Positions 15,236-24,310 of a stretch of 30,246 nt of DNA are shown piece by piece. The position numbers and the translations under genes were made by a program. The stretch spans positions 1 through 30,246 of the forward strand of contig SFOL01000013.1 in NCBI GenBank assembly GCA_004552385.1. Direction: 5' to 3'. Numbering within the stretch: position 1 is the first letter of the stretch; each line of letters opens with the position of its first letter. This stretch comes from Bacteroidales bacterium (GTDB lineage: Bacteria; Bacteroidota; Bacteroidia; Bacteroidales; Marinilabiliaceae). The notes under the pieces were generated by a model. The model was given only the letters and a program-made list of their open reading frames with translations, did no database searches and was not told where the DNA came from.

Positions 15236-18200
15236 ATGTTTTCATTCCCTGATAACCTACGTTACGCTTTGTTCCGCCTGGCGTTCTTCGTTGTCGCGCT
15301 TTGCGCTCCGCTCGCATCTGCCGCCGGCGGAGCCGGTCGTTTCGCTTTTCGCCACGTCGGCATGGAGGCCGGGCTTTCGCACGAGAGGGTAAATTCCGTC
15401 TGCGCTGGCGGGCGCGGCTTCCTCTGGCTTTCCACCCTGTGGGGGGTCGACTGCTATGACGGTTATTCCATCACGCCTTTCACTTTGCCCGATTCCGTCC
15501 TCAGGGGCGGCGAGGTGCTCAGCGCGCAAGAGCTTGGGGCCGACTCCATGCTCGTCCGACTCTCGACCGGATATGCCATTCTCGTCAGGAATAGCTTGAC
15601 TTTCAGCCGTGCCGATAGTTTCCTGAAGGCCCGCGGCGCCTCGTCCGAGCTCAATGGCGTGTGGGTCGACGGGCGGCAGAACCTCTGGATGTTGGATGGG
15701 GGCGAGGTCGTCTATTCGCCCGCCCGAGACCCCGTCTGCCGTTTCCCGTTGCCGTCCGAGGCCAGCGTCTCTTGCGTCACGTCTTCACGATTCGGACTAG
15801 CCATTTTGCTTGACGATGGGCGAATCTTGCGTTGCGCTCCGCCCGCCTCCGGTGCCGCTCCGGTGCCGCAGGTCTTCTCCACTCCAGTCCGCTCCGGCGC
15901 CAAGATTATGCGGATTGATAACTTTGGCGACCTGTGGGTCGTGTCGGCTGGTGGCGACTCTTTGTGGCGTAAGCCTATGGCGGGCAACGGGTGGGAGCTT
16001 ATGAATGCGCATGAGTACTGGTCCGACGAAGTGCCGTCGGCCATCGTGGATGTGGATATCGACACCAACAGGCGGATTTGGTTGGCGACAGAGCGCAACG
16101 GCGCCTGCGTCATCGACCCGTCGACCGGCTCGGTCTCGCCGTTGCTCAGCGACCCCGCGTCCCCCATTAGCCTTCGCAGCAATTTGTGTACTTGCGTCAA
16201 GGCTCTTGCCTCGGGTGCGGTCGTCATCGGCTATCAGCGTTCCGGCTTTTCCGTCTACCATCCTTCGGCTTTCAAATTCACCCCTTTGGAGGTCTCCCCG
16301 CGTGCTTTGCAGATGCTGGTCTCTGATGTCAGCTGCATAGAGTCCGATGGCGGGAGGTGGGCCTACGTGGGTTCTAATGGTGGCGGCGTTTTCAAAATTG
16401 ATGTGCTGAGCCGTGAGGCTGAGCGGCTGCCGTTCGCCAAGGCCGATGTGGCAGAGCGGCTTGCCGCTTTGCCCGACGGCTCTCTGTGGGCTTTTGTCTT
16501 AGGGCGTGGCTTCGCGCGCTACGGGGCGTCTTGTGCGTCCGGCCGTGAGCCTGCTGTGGAATATTTCGGCGACAACGCCCGTGTGCCCGATCCTTTGGGC
16601 GCGACGTCGTCGGCCGGCGTGGTGGCCGCGTCGCGCTCGGGGTGCCTCTGGGCGGCCGTCGGGCGCAAGGTCATCGCCTTGCCAAATGCGACTGACTGCG
16701 CGGCGGTCTTTGACAGGTGCGCGGTCGCCACTCTCGAAGATGAGGTCGTAACCATCCGCGCGGGGCGCGACTCCGCATCCATGATTATCCTGACGCGCTC
16801 GTCTTTTTTACGGGCGAGGCTTGTCGACGGGGCTGTCGCTCTCGAGCGCCTGACGGACTATAACCTCAAGGCCGACAGGCCGTCCGACATTTGCGTCGGA
16901 AGCTACGGTTTCTACTGGGTCGCAGTGTCCCGCGGCGTCGCCGTGTTCAACAGGCCGGATTCCACGGGCCTGGCGCACCTGCTTCGCGTTGTCTCTCTTC
17001 CTCAGCCCGCCATCGCCCTCGAGGCCGAATCTCGCGGCGGGGTCGTGGCCGCCACCCCGTCCGAGGCTTGCGTCTTCAGGGTGTTCCCCTCGCAGTCGGT
17101 CGAGGGCGGCTACAGTATCGTCTCCGGGCGTTACAACGCGTCGAGCGGGCTTCTTGTGGGCGTCAATTCGCCGCGCGCTATGCGCGCCATGCCTTTGGGC
17201 GCTGTCTGGATCGGAGCCGAGAACGGGGTGAATGTTTATGTGCCGGATGTTAACGACGACAGCCCCGTGCCTGTCGCCTCGTTCAGCCGCCTCGCGCTCA
17301 ACGGGGGGCTCGTCATGCCCGGCGAGCGCATCGGCGGCGTGTGCCCGCTCAGTCGGGCTTTGCCCTTGTGCAAGCAAATAGTTTTGCCTTGCGGGCATGG
17401 TCAGTTTGTCGTGGACTTCTCGGCGCTTGGCGTGCCTTCGCCCGAGTGTTACATGTACACGTGCGAGCTTGTCGGCTCGGACTTGCCGCCCGTCTCGTTG
17501 ATTTCCCCGTCTTTCAAGATCCCCGATCTGCCCGCGGGGCGGTATACACTGCGAGTCGTGGCCATTGACCCTGAGGGGCGAAGGTCACCTCATCCCGCCC
17601 AGCTCGACATTGTGTTCGAATGCCCGTGGTATGACTCCCTCTCTGCGCGCGTGGCCGTTGGGGCCGCCCTTGTCCTCGTCGGCTTCGTCCTCGCGTTTCT
17701 GTGTGGCAACGTGCGCGGGCGGCGCAAAATGAGCGCGCGCGCGGAGCATGCGACGACCGAGGAGGACGTCATGGCTACGATAGGCGAGACGTACGTGGCT
17801 TCGGCCGAGTTCTCGTCCATCGTCCTCAGGGCGGTGGCTGCCAATGTGGCCACGTCTATTGACGCCCTCACCGACGACATCCGAGCCGCCGCCAGCGCCC
17901 GAGGGCTGTCTATGGCGGATTCCTTCGCCATCCGCAATCTTACCGACCGCCTCATTTCGGCCAATTCCGCCCTGGCGTCCGTCGCAGGGGCCAGGGCGAC
18001 CGACGACGACGGGGCTTCGGCTGATGGGGCAGTCGGCCGACATGACATTGTCGCCGTCACACGGACCATCGTGCGGCAGGTGGCCTCGATAACCGGCACG
18101 CGCCAGACGTTCGGCTTCTCGTCCCCGCTGCGCAACTGCGTCCTCGATTTCGACCTTGAGGCCTTCCGGCAGCTCCTTATCGATGTCGTGGTCGACGCCA

Positions 18201-18451
18201 TTGTCTCCACGGCCGGGCAGGGCTTCGTCCGCGTCATGGTCGAGAGGGGCAAGTACGGCACCGACCTTGTCTCCGTGTCAGTCTCCATCGGCGGGGGGGT
18301 GCCAGCCTCGAGCCTGTACTTCGCCACGGAGTCCGATGACATAGCCTTGCCGCAAGAGGTCGAGGCCTGCTTAGGCAGGCTGCGGGCTAAGATCCAGACG
18401 TGCGATTTCGGCGACGGCATTCAGCACGCTTTTATTCACATCCCTATGTGA
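15236..18451 (+). CDS. Propeller/Y_Y_Y periplasmic sensor with degenerate histidine-kinase-like cytoplasmic part
   Basis: The order of parts follows hybrid two-component sensors of Bacteroidetes. There is a signal peptide (1-29), then a beta-propeller of Reg_prop repeats to about 715 (GRGFLWLSTLWGVDCYDGY near 58-77, RRIWLATERNGACVIDPS, GAVWIGAENGVNVYVPD). A Y_Y_Y-like domain spans about 735-800 (PAGRYTLRVVAIDPEG), and a membrane helix about 804-826. The last 240 residues sit where the kinase should be, but I see no phospho-acceptor His in the helical segment (only H838 before it and one His in GRHDIV). The N-box Asn is Asp987 (DVVVDAIVS), and the DxGxGI box is replaced by SIGGGV. There is no receiver or AraC domain. 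It probably senses a periplasmic ligand without kinase activity, or partners another kinase; that is inference. Confidence 0.8.
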   Translation: MFSFPDNLRYALFRLAFFVVALCAPLASAAGGAGRFAFRHVGMEAGLSHERVNSVCAGGRGFLWLSTLWGVDCYDGYSITPFTLPDSVLRGGEVLSAQELGADSMLVRLSTGYAILVRNSLTFSRADSFLKARGASSELNGVWVDGRQNLWMLDGGEVVYSPARDPVCRFPLPSEASVSCVTSSRFGLAILLDDGRILRCAPPASGAAPVPQVFSTPVRSGAKIMRIDNFGDLWVVSAGGDSLWRKPMAGNGWELMNAHEYWSDEVPSAIVDVDIDTNRRIWLATERNGACVIDPSTGSVSPLLSDPASPISLRSNLCTCVKALASGAVVIGYQRSGFSVYHPSAFKFTPLEVSPRALQMLVSDVSCIESDGGRWAYVGSNGGGVFKIDVLSREAERLPFAKADVAERLAALPDGSLWAFVLGRGFARYGASCASGREPAVEYFGDNARVPDPLGATSSAGVVAASRSGCLWAAVGRKVIALPNATDCAAVFDRCAVATLEDEVVTIRAGRDSASMIILTRSSFLRARLVDGAVALERLTDYNLKADRPSDICVGSYGFYWVAVSRGVAVFNRPDSTGLAHLLRVVSLPQPAIALEAESRGGVVAATPSEACVFRVFPSQSVEGGYSIVSGRYNASSGLLVGVNSPRAMRAMPLGAVWIGAENGVNVYVPDVNDDSPVPVASFSRLALNGGLVMPGERIGGVCPLSRALPLCKQIVLPCGHGQFVVDFSALGVPSPECYMYTCELVGSDLPPVSLISPSFKIPDLPAGRYTLRVVAIDPEGRRSPHPAQLDIVFECPWYDSLSARVAVGAALVLVGFVLAFLCGNVRGRRKMSARAEHATTEEDVMATIGETYVASAEFSSIVLRAVAANVATSIDALTDDIRAAASARGLSMADSFAIRNLTDRLISANSALASVAGARATDDDGASADGAVGRHDIVAVTRTIVRQVASITGTRQTFGFSSPLRNCVLDFDLEAFRQLLIDVVVDAIVSTAGQGFVRVMVERGKYGTDLVSVSVSIGGGVPASSLYFATESDDIALPQEVEACLGRLRAKIQTCDFGDGIQHAFIHIPM

Positions 18452-18489
18452 TGACAAGTGATGTTGAGTCTAATTTATTCTGGTGAAAA

Positions 18490-18521
18490 TTTGATAAAAA
18501 AACATCATCTCCGTATATTTG
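18490..18521 (+). promoter_or_regulatory. Consensus Bacteroidetes promoter of the PpiD/SurA-like gene
   Basis: TTTG (18490-18493) is followed after exactly 20 bp by TATATTTG (18514-18521), a full match to the -33/-7 consensus of the primary sigma factor in Bacteroides. The start would be near 18528, giving a 100-nt leader. It lies 38 bp after the sensor gene's stop. Confidence 0.8.
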
Positions 18522-18628
18522 CGCCCTGATTAGCGTCTTGTGCCATGCCCGGCCGGGCTGACCAATGGCGCGTTATGACGTCCATGTCGTAATAAAACAA
18601 ACACATAAAATAGAGCTATTCTTTCAAA

Positions 18629-20683
18629 ATGGCAGCACTTCAGACTCTGAGGAACAAGGCGGCTGTGTTCATCACGGCGCTCATCGCTTTGGCTCTCCTC
18701 GCTTTCATCCTCACCGATTTGCTCGGTAGCGGAAATAGCATTTTCGTAGATCGTGAGACCTTGGGCGTGATTGACGGACACAAGGTTAAGGCTCAGGAGT
18801 TCCAGCAGAAGATTGAGAACGCTGAGGCCATCTATAAGATTGAGAACAACTCCGCCTCAATCCCCGAGCAGAGGCAGAACGAGCTCCGCGAGAGCGTCTG
18901 GCAACAGGAGATCGCACAGGTCACCTTCGGTGAGCTCTTCAAGAACGCGGGCGTGGATGTGTCTGACGCCGAGGTGCTTGACATGGCCATCGGCGACCAT
19001 ATCGCCGCTCCGTGCCGACAGCTCTTCACCAATCCGCAAACCGGTATCTTCGATCGTGAGATGGCTATCAACTACCTCAAGCAGGGGCGACACTCTGATG
19101 CTCATTTCGCTTTCTACTGGTCCGATCTCGAACAGAAGCTCCGTTTCCAGCGCAAGTTCCAAAAATACGGTGCGCTCATCGCGCAGTCCGCTTTCTGCAA
19201 CAAGGCACAGGTCGAGCTTGCACAGGCCAAGCTCTCCAAGAATGTGGATGTCAACTTCGTCAACGTGCGCTACGCCATTGTGCCGGACAGCACCGTGGCA
19301 GTCTCCGAGTCCGAAATCAAGGCTCGTTATAAGAAAGACCGAGAGATATATCGCGTGAAAGAGGGCCGCGACATTGAGTATGTCTCTTTCCCCATCCGCC
19401 CGACAGACCTTGATCGTGAGGACACCCGTAAGGCTGTCGAGGAACTCAAGGCCGACTTCGCAAATCCTGAGACCAACGCTTTCAATTATGCCCAGATGAA
19501 CTCTGAGGGCGACGTCGACTCTCGCTATTACGCCGCGTCGCAGCTTAGCGGCACACTCAAGTCTTTCGTCGAGGGCGCCCAGGTCGGTGAGGTCTATGGA
19601 CCATACCTCGAGGGCGAGACCTACAAACTCTCACGCCTCGCCGACGTGGCAATGCGTCCTGACTCCGTCAAGGCGCGCCATATCCTCGTCCAGGAGAGCA
19701 AGGAACTGGCCGACAGCATCTATAAGCTCGCTAAGAATGGTGCCGACTTCGCTGCTCTTGCTCGCCAGTATAGCAAAGATCCGGGCTCTGCCGTGAATGG
19801 AGGCGACCTCGACTGGTTCAAGGATGGCGTAATGGTACCCTCTTTCAACGAGGCTTGCTTCACTGGCAAGGCTGGTGACATCGTCCTCGTCGAGAGCCAG
19901 TTCGGCTACCATATTATCAACATCCAGGCTCGCGGCGTCGAGGTTAAGAAATACCATGTCGCCACAATCGAGAAGACCGTGCAATACAGCTCTCGAACCC
20001 AGCAGCAGGTCTACGCTCAGGCTCAAACCCTCGCTTCTAAGATCAAGGACGGCCAGTCTTTCCAGGCTGTCATCGACACCTCAAACATCATCAAGCGCGT
20101 AGCGCGAGGCATCGCCTCAAGCGCACAGAGCGTGAACTCTATTACACATGCGCGTGAGATCGTCAAGTGGGCCTATGAGGCCGAGGTCGGCGATGTCTCA
20201 ACCCTCTTCCCTTGCGATGACGAGTTTGTTCTCGCCACGCTTACCAAGATCCAACCCGAGGGTTATGCTGACGTCAACGATGTCTCAATCTCCATTGCCG
20301 CGCAAATCCGTCGCGACAAGAAGGCTGAGGCCGTCACGGCTGCCACTCAGGGCATGACGCTCGCCCAGATCGCCGATAAGTATGGCCTTAAGGTCGACTC
20401 TGCCAAGAATGTCAACTACAACGCCAACAGCGTGGCTGGTGCAGGTATGGAGCCCGCCCTCGTAGGTAAGGCCGTCGTGGCTGAGCAGGGCAAGGTGTTC
20501 TCTGCCATCAAGGGCATCAATGGCGCTTACGCCATCGAGGTCGTTGCCGCCAATGACGCGCCTGCTTCAGAGGCCGAGTCGGTCAAGTCTTCCTATCAGT
20601 CTCGCCTCCGCAGTCTGCCTTACTACCTCCAGCAGGTGGTGACCGATGTGGAGATTGAGGACAACAGAATCAAATTCTATTGA
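18629..20683 (+). CDS. PpiD/SurA-like membrane-anchored peptidyl-prolyl isomerase (folding factor)
   Basis: A 684-residue periplasmic chaperone anchored by one N-terminal membrane helix (residues 12-34, AAVFITALIALALLAFIL). SurA_N-type helices occupy about 40-230. The parvulin rotamase domain is at about 345-440 (VKARHILVQ with His351, GADFAALARQYSKDPGS, NGGDLDWF, FGYHIINI). The C-terminal part (about 450-684) probably wraps as a second, degenerate chaperone lobe. Such proteins help outer-membrane and secreted proteins fold, which suits a genome rich in TonB receptors. It has its own strong promoter and is followed by a terminator, so it looks monocistronic. The call is firm; naming it ppiD rather than a surA-like gene is a matter of convention. 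Confidence 0.92.
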   Translation: MAALQTLRNKAAVFITALIALALLAFILTDLLGSGNSIFVDRETLGVIDGHKVKAQEFQQKIENAEAIYKIENNSASIPEQRQNELRESVWQQEIAQVTFGELFKNAGVDVSDAEVLDMAIGDHIAAPCRQLFTNPQTGIFDREMAINYLKQGRHSDAHFAFYWSDLEQKLRFQRKFQKYGALIAQSAFCNKAQVELAQAKLSKNVDVNFVNVRYAIVPDSTVAVSESEIKARYKKDREIYRVKEGRDIEYVSFPIRPTDLDREDTRKAVEELKADFANPETNAFNYAQMNSEGDVDSRYYAASQLSGTLKSFVEGAQVGEVYGPYLEGETYKLSRLADVAMRPDSVKARHILVQESKELADSIYKLAKNGADFAALARQYSKDPGSAVNGGDLDWFKDGVMVPSFNEACFTGKAGDIVLVESQFGYHIINIQARGVEVKKYHVATIEKTVQYSSRTQQQVYAQAQTLASKIKDGQSFQAVIDTSNIIKRVARGIASSAQSVNSITHAREIVKWAYEAEVGDVSTLFPCDDEFVLATLTKIQPEGYADVNDVSISIAAQIRRDKKAEAVTAATQGMTLAQIADKYGLKVDSAKNVNYNANSVAGAGMEPALVGKAVVAEQGKVFSAIKGINGAYAIEVVAANDAPASEAESVKSSYQSRLRSLPYYLQQVVTDVEIEDNRIKFY

Positions 20684-20750
20684 TTTCGACTCTCTGATTT
20701 TCCCCCGCTTGATTCTCTCGTATGGGAGCGCGGTGAGTGACTTTATAGCG

Positions 20751-20788
20751 GCCGTCGCAAGCTGTGTGCTTGCGACGGCTTTGTGTTG
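20751..20788 (+). terminator. Rho-independent terminator between the PPIase gene and mfd
   Basis: A perfect 12-bp stem, GCCGTCGCAAGC (20751-20762) with GCTTGCGACGGC (20768-20779), loop TGTGT, then TTTGTGTT. It ends 27 bp before the mfd start, so mfd must have a promoter overlapping this hairpin or rely on read-through; no TAnnTTTG was found in between. Confidence 0.82.
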
Positions 20789-20806
20789 CAGAGAAACATA
20801 CCCAAG

Positions 20807-23800
20807 ATGACCATTTTAGATAAGTACAGGGCAGACGAGCGCATCGCCAAGTTGCGTGACTTCTTGGTTAAGTCAAAGGCTCCAGAACGGCTTCTCGTCA
20901 AGTCGCTCGTGGCCTCGGCAAGGGCGGTGGCCGTAGCGGCGGTCGGCGTGGCGAAAAATGTGGTTGTTTGCGCCGAAAGAGACGACGCGCCCTATCTCTA
21001 TCATGATCTCTGTTGCCTCCTTGGCAGTCAAAATGTTTTTTTTCTCCCTTCCTCTTTCCGCCATGCCCCAAAGTCCGATGGCTATGACGCTCAGAATGTC
21101 CAGTTGCGCACCGAGGCTCTCGCGCACTTCGCTTCCGACTCCGAGGTGACAATCGTGACCTATGCGGCGGCGATGGCTGAAAAAGTGCCATCCACAGCCT
21201 CGGTCAAGAACGACTTCATCACCCTGCGCCGTGGCGACAAGATAAGCCTCTCTTTCCTTGTCGACACTCTGCTTGAGTATGGTTTCGAGAGGTCTGATTT
21301 TGTCTATGCGCCGGGGCAGTTTTCTGTGCGGGGTAGCATTGTGGATCTCTTCTCTTTCGCTACCGACTCGCCTACACGTGTTGACTTCTTTGGCGATGAG
21401 ATTGACACCCTGCGCTCGTTCGACCTCGAGTCGCAGCTATCCACTGATAAGATTGAGAGCGTCAACGTGGTTCCTGACCTCGGAAGGGTTGACAAACCGT
21501 CGTCGCTCACCCCTTTTTCTCAGTCCATCCCCCCCGACGCGGCCCTATGGATGGTCGATGACGATGCCGTGCGTGATATGCTCAATGCTCAATATGACGC
21601 CGTGACCGTGGCGGCATCGAAAGACGATACCGATCCCGACGGCGCGCCGCTCTCCATTGACCTTTTCTGCACAGCCGACCAGTGGGACGCTTCCGTCGCT
21701 TGTCCGCGCATTGTACTTGCCAACGCCAAGGGCGAGGCGGACATTGACTTTCAGATTGTCGGACAGCCTCTCTTTAAGAAGAACTTCGACCTCCTCGAAG
21801 ACGACATATACTACAAGTCCGCCGACGGCTACCAGGTCTTCATCTTGTCAGACAATAGCCGGCAGTTGCAGCGTCTCCGCTCCATCCTCGGAGAGCGCAA
21901 ACGCAAGCTGAATTATTCTGAGATGCAGCTGTCGCTCCATGGCGGCTTCGTCGACAAGAGCCTGCGACTCTGCTTTTATACCGACCACCAGATCTTTGAG
22001 CGTTTTCAGCGTTTCTCGCTCAGGAACGACGGCATGCGCCGCCAGCAGCAGAGCATAACTCTTCGCGAGCTGAGCGAGCTCAAGATAGGCGACTACGTCG
22101 TACACATAGACCATGGCGTGGGCGTCTTCGGAGGCCTTGTCACTCAGCATATTGGAGGCAAGACCTATGAGTCCATCAAGCTGACCTACCAAGACGGCGA
22201 CACCCTCTACGTCAACGTGCAGTCCATGCACAAAATATCTAAATACCGAGGCAAGGACGGCATTCCCCCTAAGGTCAACAGACTCGGTTCTGCGCATTGG
22301 ACGAAGCTCAAAGAGAGGGCCAAGAGCCGTGTTAAAGACATTGCCAGGGATCTCATCGAGCTATACGCCAAGCGAAAGGACGAGGAGGGCTACGCCTTTT
22401 CGCCCGACTCGTATATGCAGCAGGAGCTCGAGGCGTCTTTCCTCTATGAGGACACGCCCGACCAGTATAAGGCCAACAAGGCCATCAAGGCCGACATGGA
22501 GCGTAAGGCGCCGATGGACCGCCTCGTCTGCGGAGACGTCGGGTTTGGCAAGACGGAGCTGGCCATCCGCGCCGCTTTCAAGGCTGTGTGCGACAGCAAG
22601 CAGGTGGCGGTGCTCGTCCCGACCACAGTCCTCGCCTTCCAGCACTATAACACTTTCCGTTACCGTCTCGAAGGGCTGCCGTGCAAGGTCGAGTATATTT
22701 CGCGACTTCGCAAGCCCGCCGAGGTGCGTGCCGTCATCAAGAGGCTCGCGGAGGGCGATGTCGATATCATCATCGGGACTCACCGCCTTATTGGCAAAGA
22801 TGTCAAGTTTAAGGATCTCGGGCTGCTTATCATTGACGAGGAGCAGCGCTTCGGGGTCGGCGTCAAGGAGAAGCTGAGGCAGCTGAAGGTCAACGTCGAC
22901 ACGCTCACGCTCTCCGCCACGCCCATCCCCCGAACTCTGCAATTCTCGCTCATGGGGGCCAGGGATCTCAGCGTCCTGGCAACACCCCCGGCTAATAGGC
23001 AACCCGTCGAGACCATTGTCCAGGCCTTTAGCGAGGATTCGATGCGCGACGCCGTCAACTACGAGGTGGCGCGCGGAGGCCAGGTGTTCATAATCAATAA
23101 CCGCATTGAGCACCTCATTGAGCTACAGCGAGTGCTTGGCCGGCTGCTGCCCGACGTCCGCTCTGTCGTCGCGCACGGGCAGATGGAGGGCACGCAGCTT
23201 GAGAGCATCATGCTCGACTTTATTAATGGCGACTACGACGTGCTTCTGGCCACTACCATCATCGAGAGCGGGCTCGACATACCGAACGCCAATACGATTA
23301 TCATAAACAATGCGCACCTCTTCGGGCTTAGCGAGCTCCATCAGCTCCGCGGGCGCGTCGGGCGAAGCAATAAGAAGGCCTTTTGCTATCTTTTCGCGCC
23401 GCCACTCTCCACCCTTACGCAAGAGGCGCGCAGGAGGCTGCAGATTATCGAGGAGTTCGCCGACCTCGGCTCGGGCTTCAATATCGCCATGCAAGACCTT
23501 GACATCCGCGGTGCTGGAGACGTCCTCGGGGCTGAGCAGTCGGGCTTCATAACAGACATGGGCTACGAGACCTACCAGAAGGTGCTCGCCGAGGCCATCA
23601 TTGAGCTTAAAACCACCGAGTTCAAGGAACTTTTCTCGGGCGATAATGTGGCTCAGAATGACGCTTTGCCCCAGTTCGTGGCAGACACTCAGGTCACGGT
23701 CGACGACGAGGCGCTCCTGCCCGACGACTACATCTCGAGCATCTCTGAGCGAATGAAGCTTTACAGGGAGCTCGACGCCATGACCAAGGACGAGGATATT

Positions 23801-24175
23801 GACCGCTTCTGCCATGAGCTGACCGACCGTTTCGGACCCGTCCCGCAGTCTACGCTCAACTTGCTCGAGGTCGTCAAGATCAGGAACAGGGCGCAGGGCC
23901 TTGGCGTCGAGAAGGTCATTATGAAGGAGGGGGTGGCCTCGTTCCACTTCGTGTCCGACCGCAACTCGGCGTTCTATCAGTCGCCGGTGTTTTCTGCCAT
24001 CATCGGGTGGATTCAGGCCAACCCGCGCCGTGCGCAGCTACGCCAGACCACCGATAAGCTCTATATGAACATTAAGTCCGTTTCGACTCTTGCCGAGCTT
24101 AGGGGGCTTGTCGACTCGCTCTCAAATTTCGTGGGTTGCCAGTGCAGGGTGGCCGAGACCCCTGCCGCCTCTTAG
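20807..24175 (+). CDS. mfd: Transcription-repair coupling factor
   Basis: Mfd is a cytosolic ATP-driven translocase that removes RNA polymerase stalled at DNA lesions and recruits UvrA. The 1122-residue protein has an N-terminal UvrB-like region (to about 330), the CarD-like RNA-polymerase-interacting domain at about 425-485 (GDYVVHIDHGVGVFGGL), Walker A GDVGFGKT (576-583), DEEQ (677-680), SATPIPRTL, the second RecA domain (ATTIIESGLDIPNANT, then QLRGRVGRS), and a TRCF C-terminal domain. ATG 20807 opens a typical N-terminus; a GTG at 20783 is in frame but adjoins the terminator. All helicase motifs are intact. Convergent with the Ca2+-ATPase gene, with a terminator between them. Confidence 0.97.
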   Translation: MTILDKYRADERIAKLRDFLVKSKAPERLLVKSLVASARAVAVAAVGVAKNVVVCAERDDAPYLYHDLCCLLGSQNVFFLPSSFRHAPKSDGYDAQNVQLRTEALAHFASDSEVTIVTYAAAMAEKVPSTASVKNDFITLRRGDKISLSFLVDTLLEYGFERSDFVYAPGQFSVRGSIVDLFSFATDSPTRVDFFGDEIDTLRSFDLESQLSTDKIESVNVVPDLGRVDKPSSLTPFSQSIPPDAALWMVDDDAVRDMLNAQYDAVTVAASKDDTDPDGAPLSIDLFCTADQWDASVACPRIVLANAKGEADIDFQIVGQPLFKKNFDLLEDDIYYKSADGYQVFILSDNSRQLQRLRSILGERKRKLNYSEMQLSLHGGFVDKSLRLCFYTDHQIFERFQRFSLRNDGMRRQQQSITLRELSELKIGDYVVHIDHGVGVFGGLVTQHIGGKTYESIKLTYQDGDTLYVNVQSMHKISKYRGKDGIPPKVNRLGSAHWTKLKERAKSRVKDIARDLIELYAKRKDEEGYAFSPDSYMQQELEASFLYEDTPDQYKANKAIKADMERKAPMDRLVCGDVGFGKTELAIRAAFKAVCDSKQVAVLVPTTVLAFQHYNTFRYRLEGLPCKVEYISRLRKPAEVRAVIKRLAEGDVDIIIGTHRLIGKDVKFKDLGLLIIDEEQRFGVGVKEKLRQLKVNVDTLTLSATPIPRTLQFSLMGARDLSVLATPPANRQPVETIVQAFSEDSMRDAVNYEVARGGQVFIINNRIEHLIELQRVLGRLLPDVRSVVAHGQMEGTQLESIMLDFINGDYDVLLATTIIESGLDIPNANTIIINNAHLFGLSELHQLRGRVGRSNKKAFCYLFAPPLSTLTQEARRRLQIIEEFADLGSGFNIAMQDLDIRGAGDVLGAEQSGFITDMGYETYQKVLAEAIIELKTTEFKELFSGDNVAQNDALPQFVADTQVTVDDEALLPDDYISSISERMKLYRELDAMTKDEDIDRFCHELTDRFGPVPQSTLNLLEVVKIRNRAQGLGVEKVIMKEGVASFHFVSDRNSAFYQSPVFSAIIGWIQANPRRAQLRQTTDKLYMNIKSVSTLAELRGLVDSLSNFVGCQCRVAETPAAS

Positions 24176-24206
24176 GCGGCGTTTCCCGACTCATGCGACA
24201 TGAATA

Positions 24207-24262
24207 AGTCCCGCCCGGCTCCTCGCGTTGTGCGACCGAGCCGGGCGGGACTGTTATTATTC
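24207..24262 (+). terminator. Rho-independent terminator after mfd
   Basis: A perfect 15-bp G+C-rich stem, AGTCCCGCCCGGCTC (24207-24221) with its complement at 24238-24252, followed by GTTATTATT. Short T-rich sequence also follows on the minus strand, so it may act on the convergent ATPase transcript as well. Confidence 0.85.
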
Positions 24263-24269
24263 GCCTTAA

Positions 24270-24310
24270 GCAGATTGACTACAGCAGATTGACTACAGCA
24301 GATTGACTAC
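24270..24310. repeat. 14-bp tandem repeat, three copies, across the ATPase stop codon
   Basis: GCAGATTGACTACA occurs at 24270-24283 and 24284-24297, and a 13-base third copy at 24298-24310. The stop codon TAG of the minus-strand ATPase gene lies in the last copy (24309-24307). Copies are identical, which suggests recent slippage duplication. Confidence 0.9.

Noticed and set aside
23123..23947. Minus-strand ORF (274 codons) inside mfd
   Set aside because: Fully covered by the conserved helicase and TRCF regions of mfd; no signal peptide or domain; a frame shadow.
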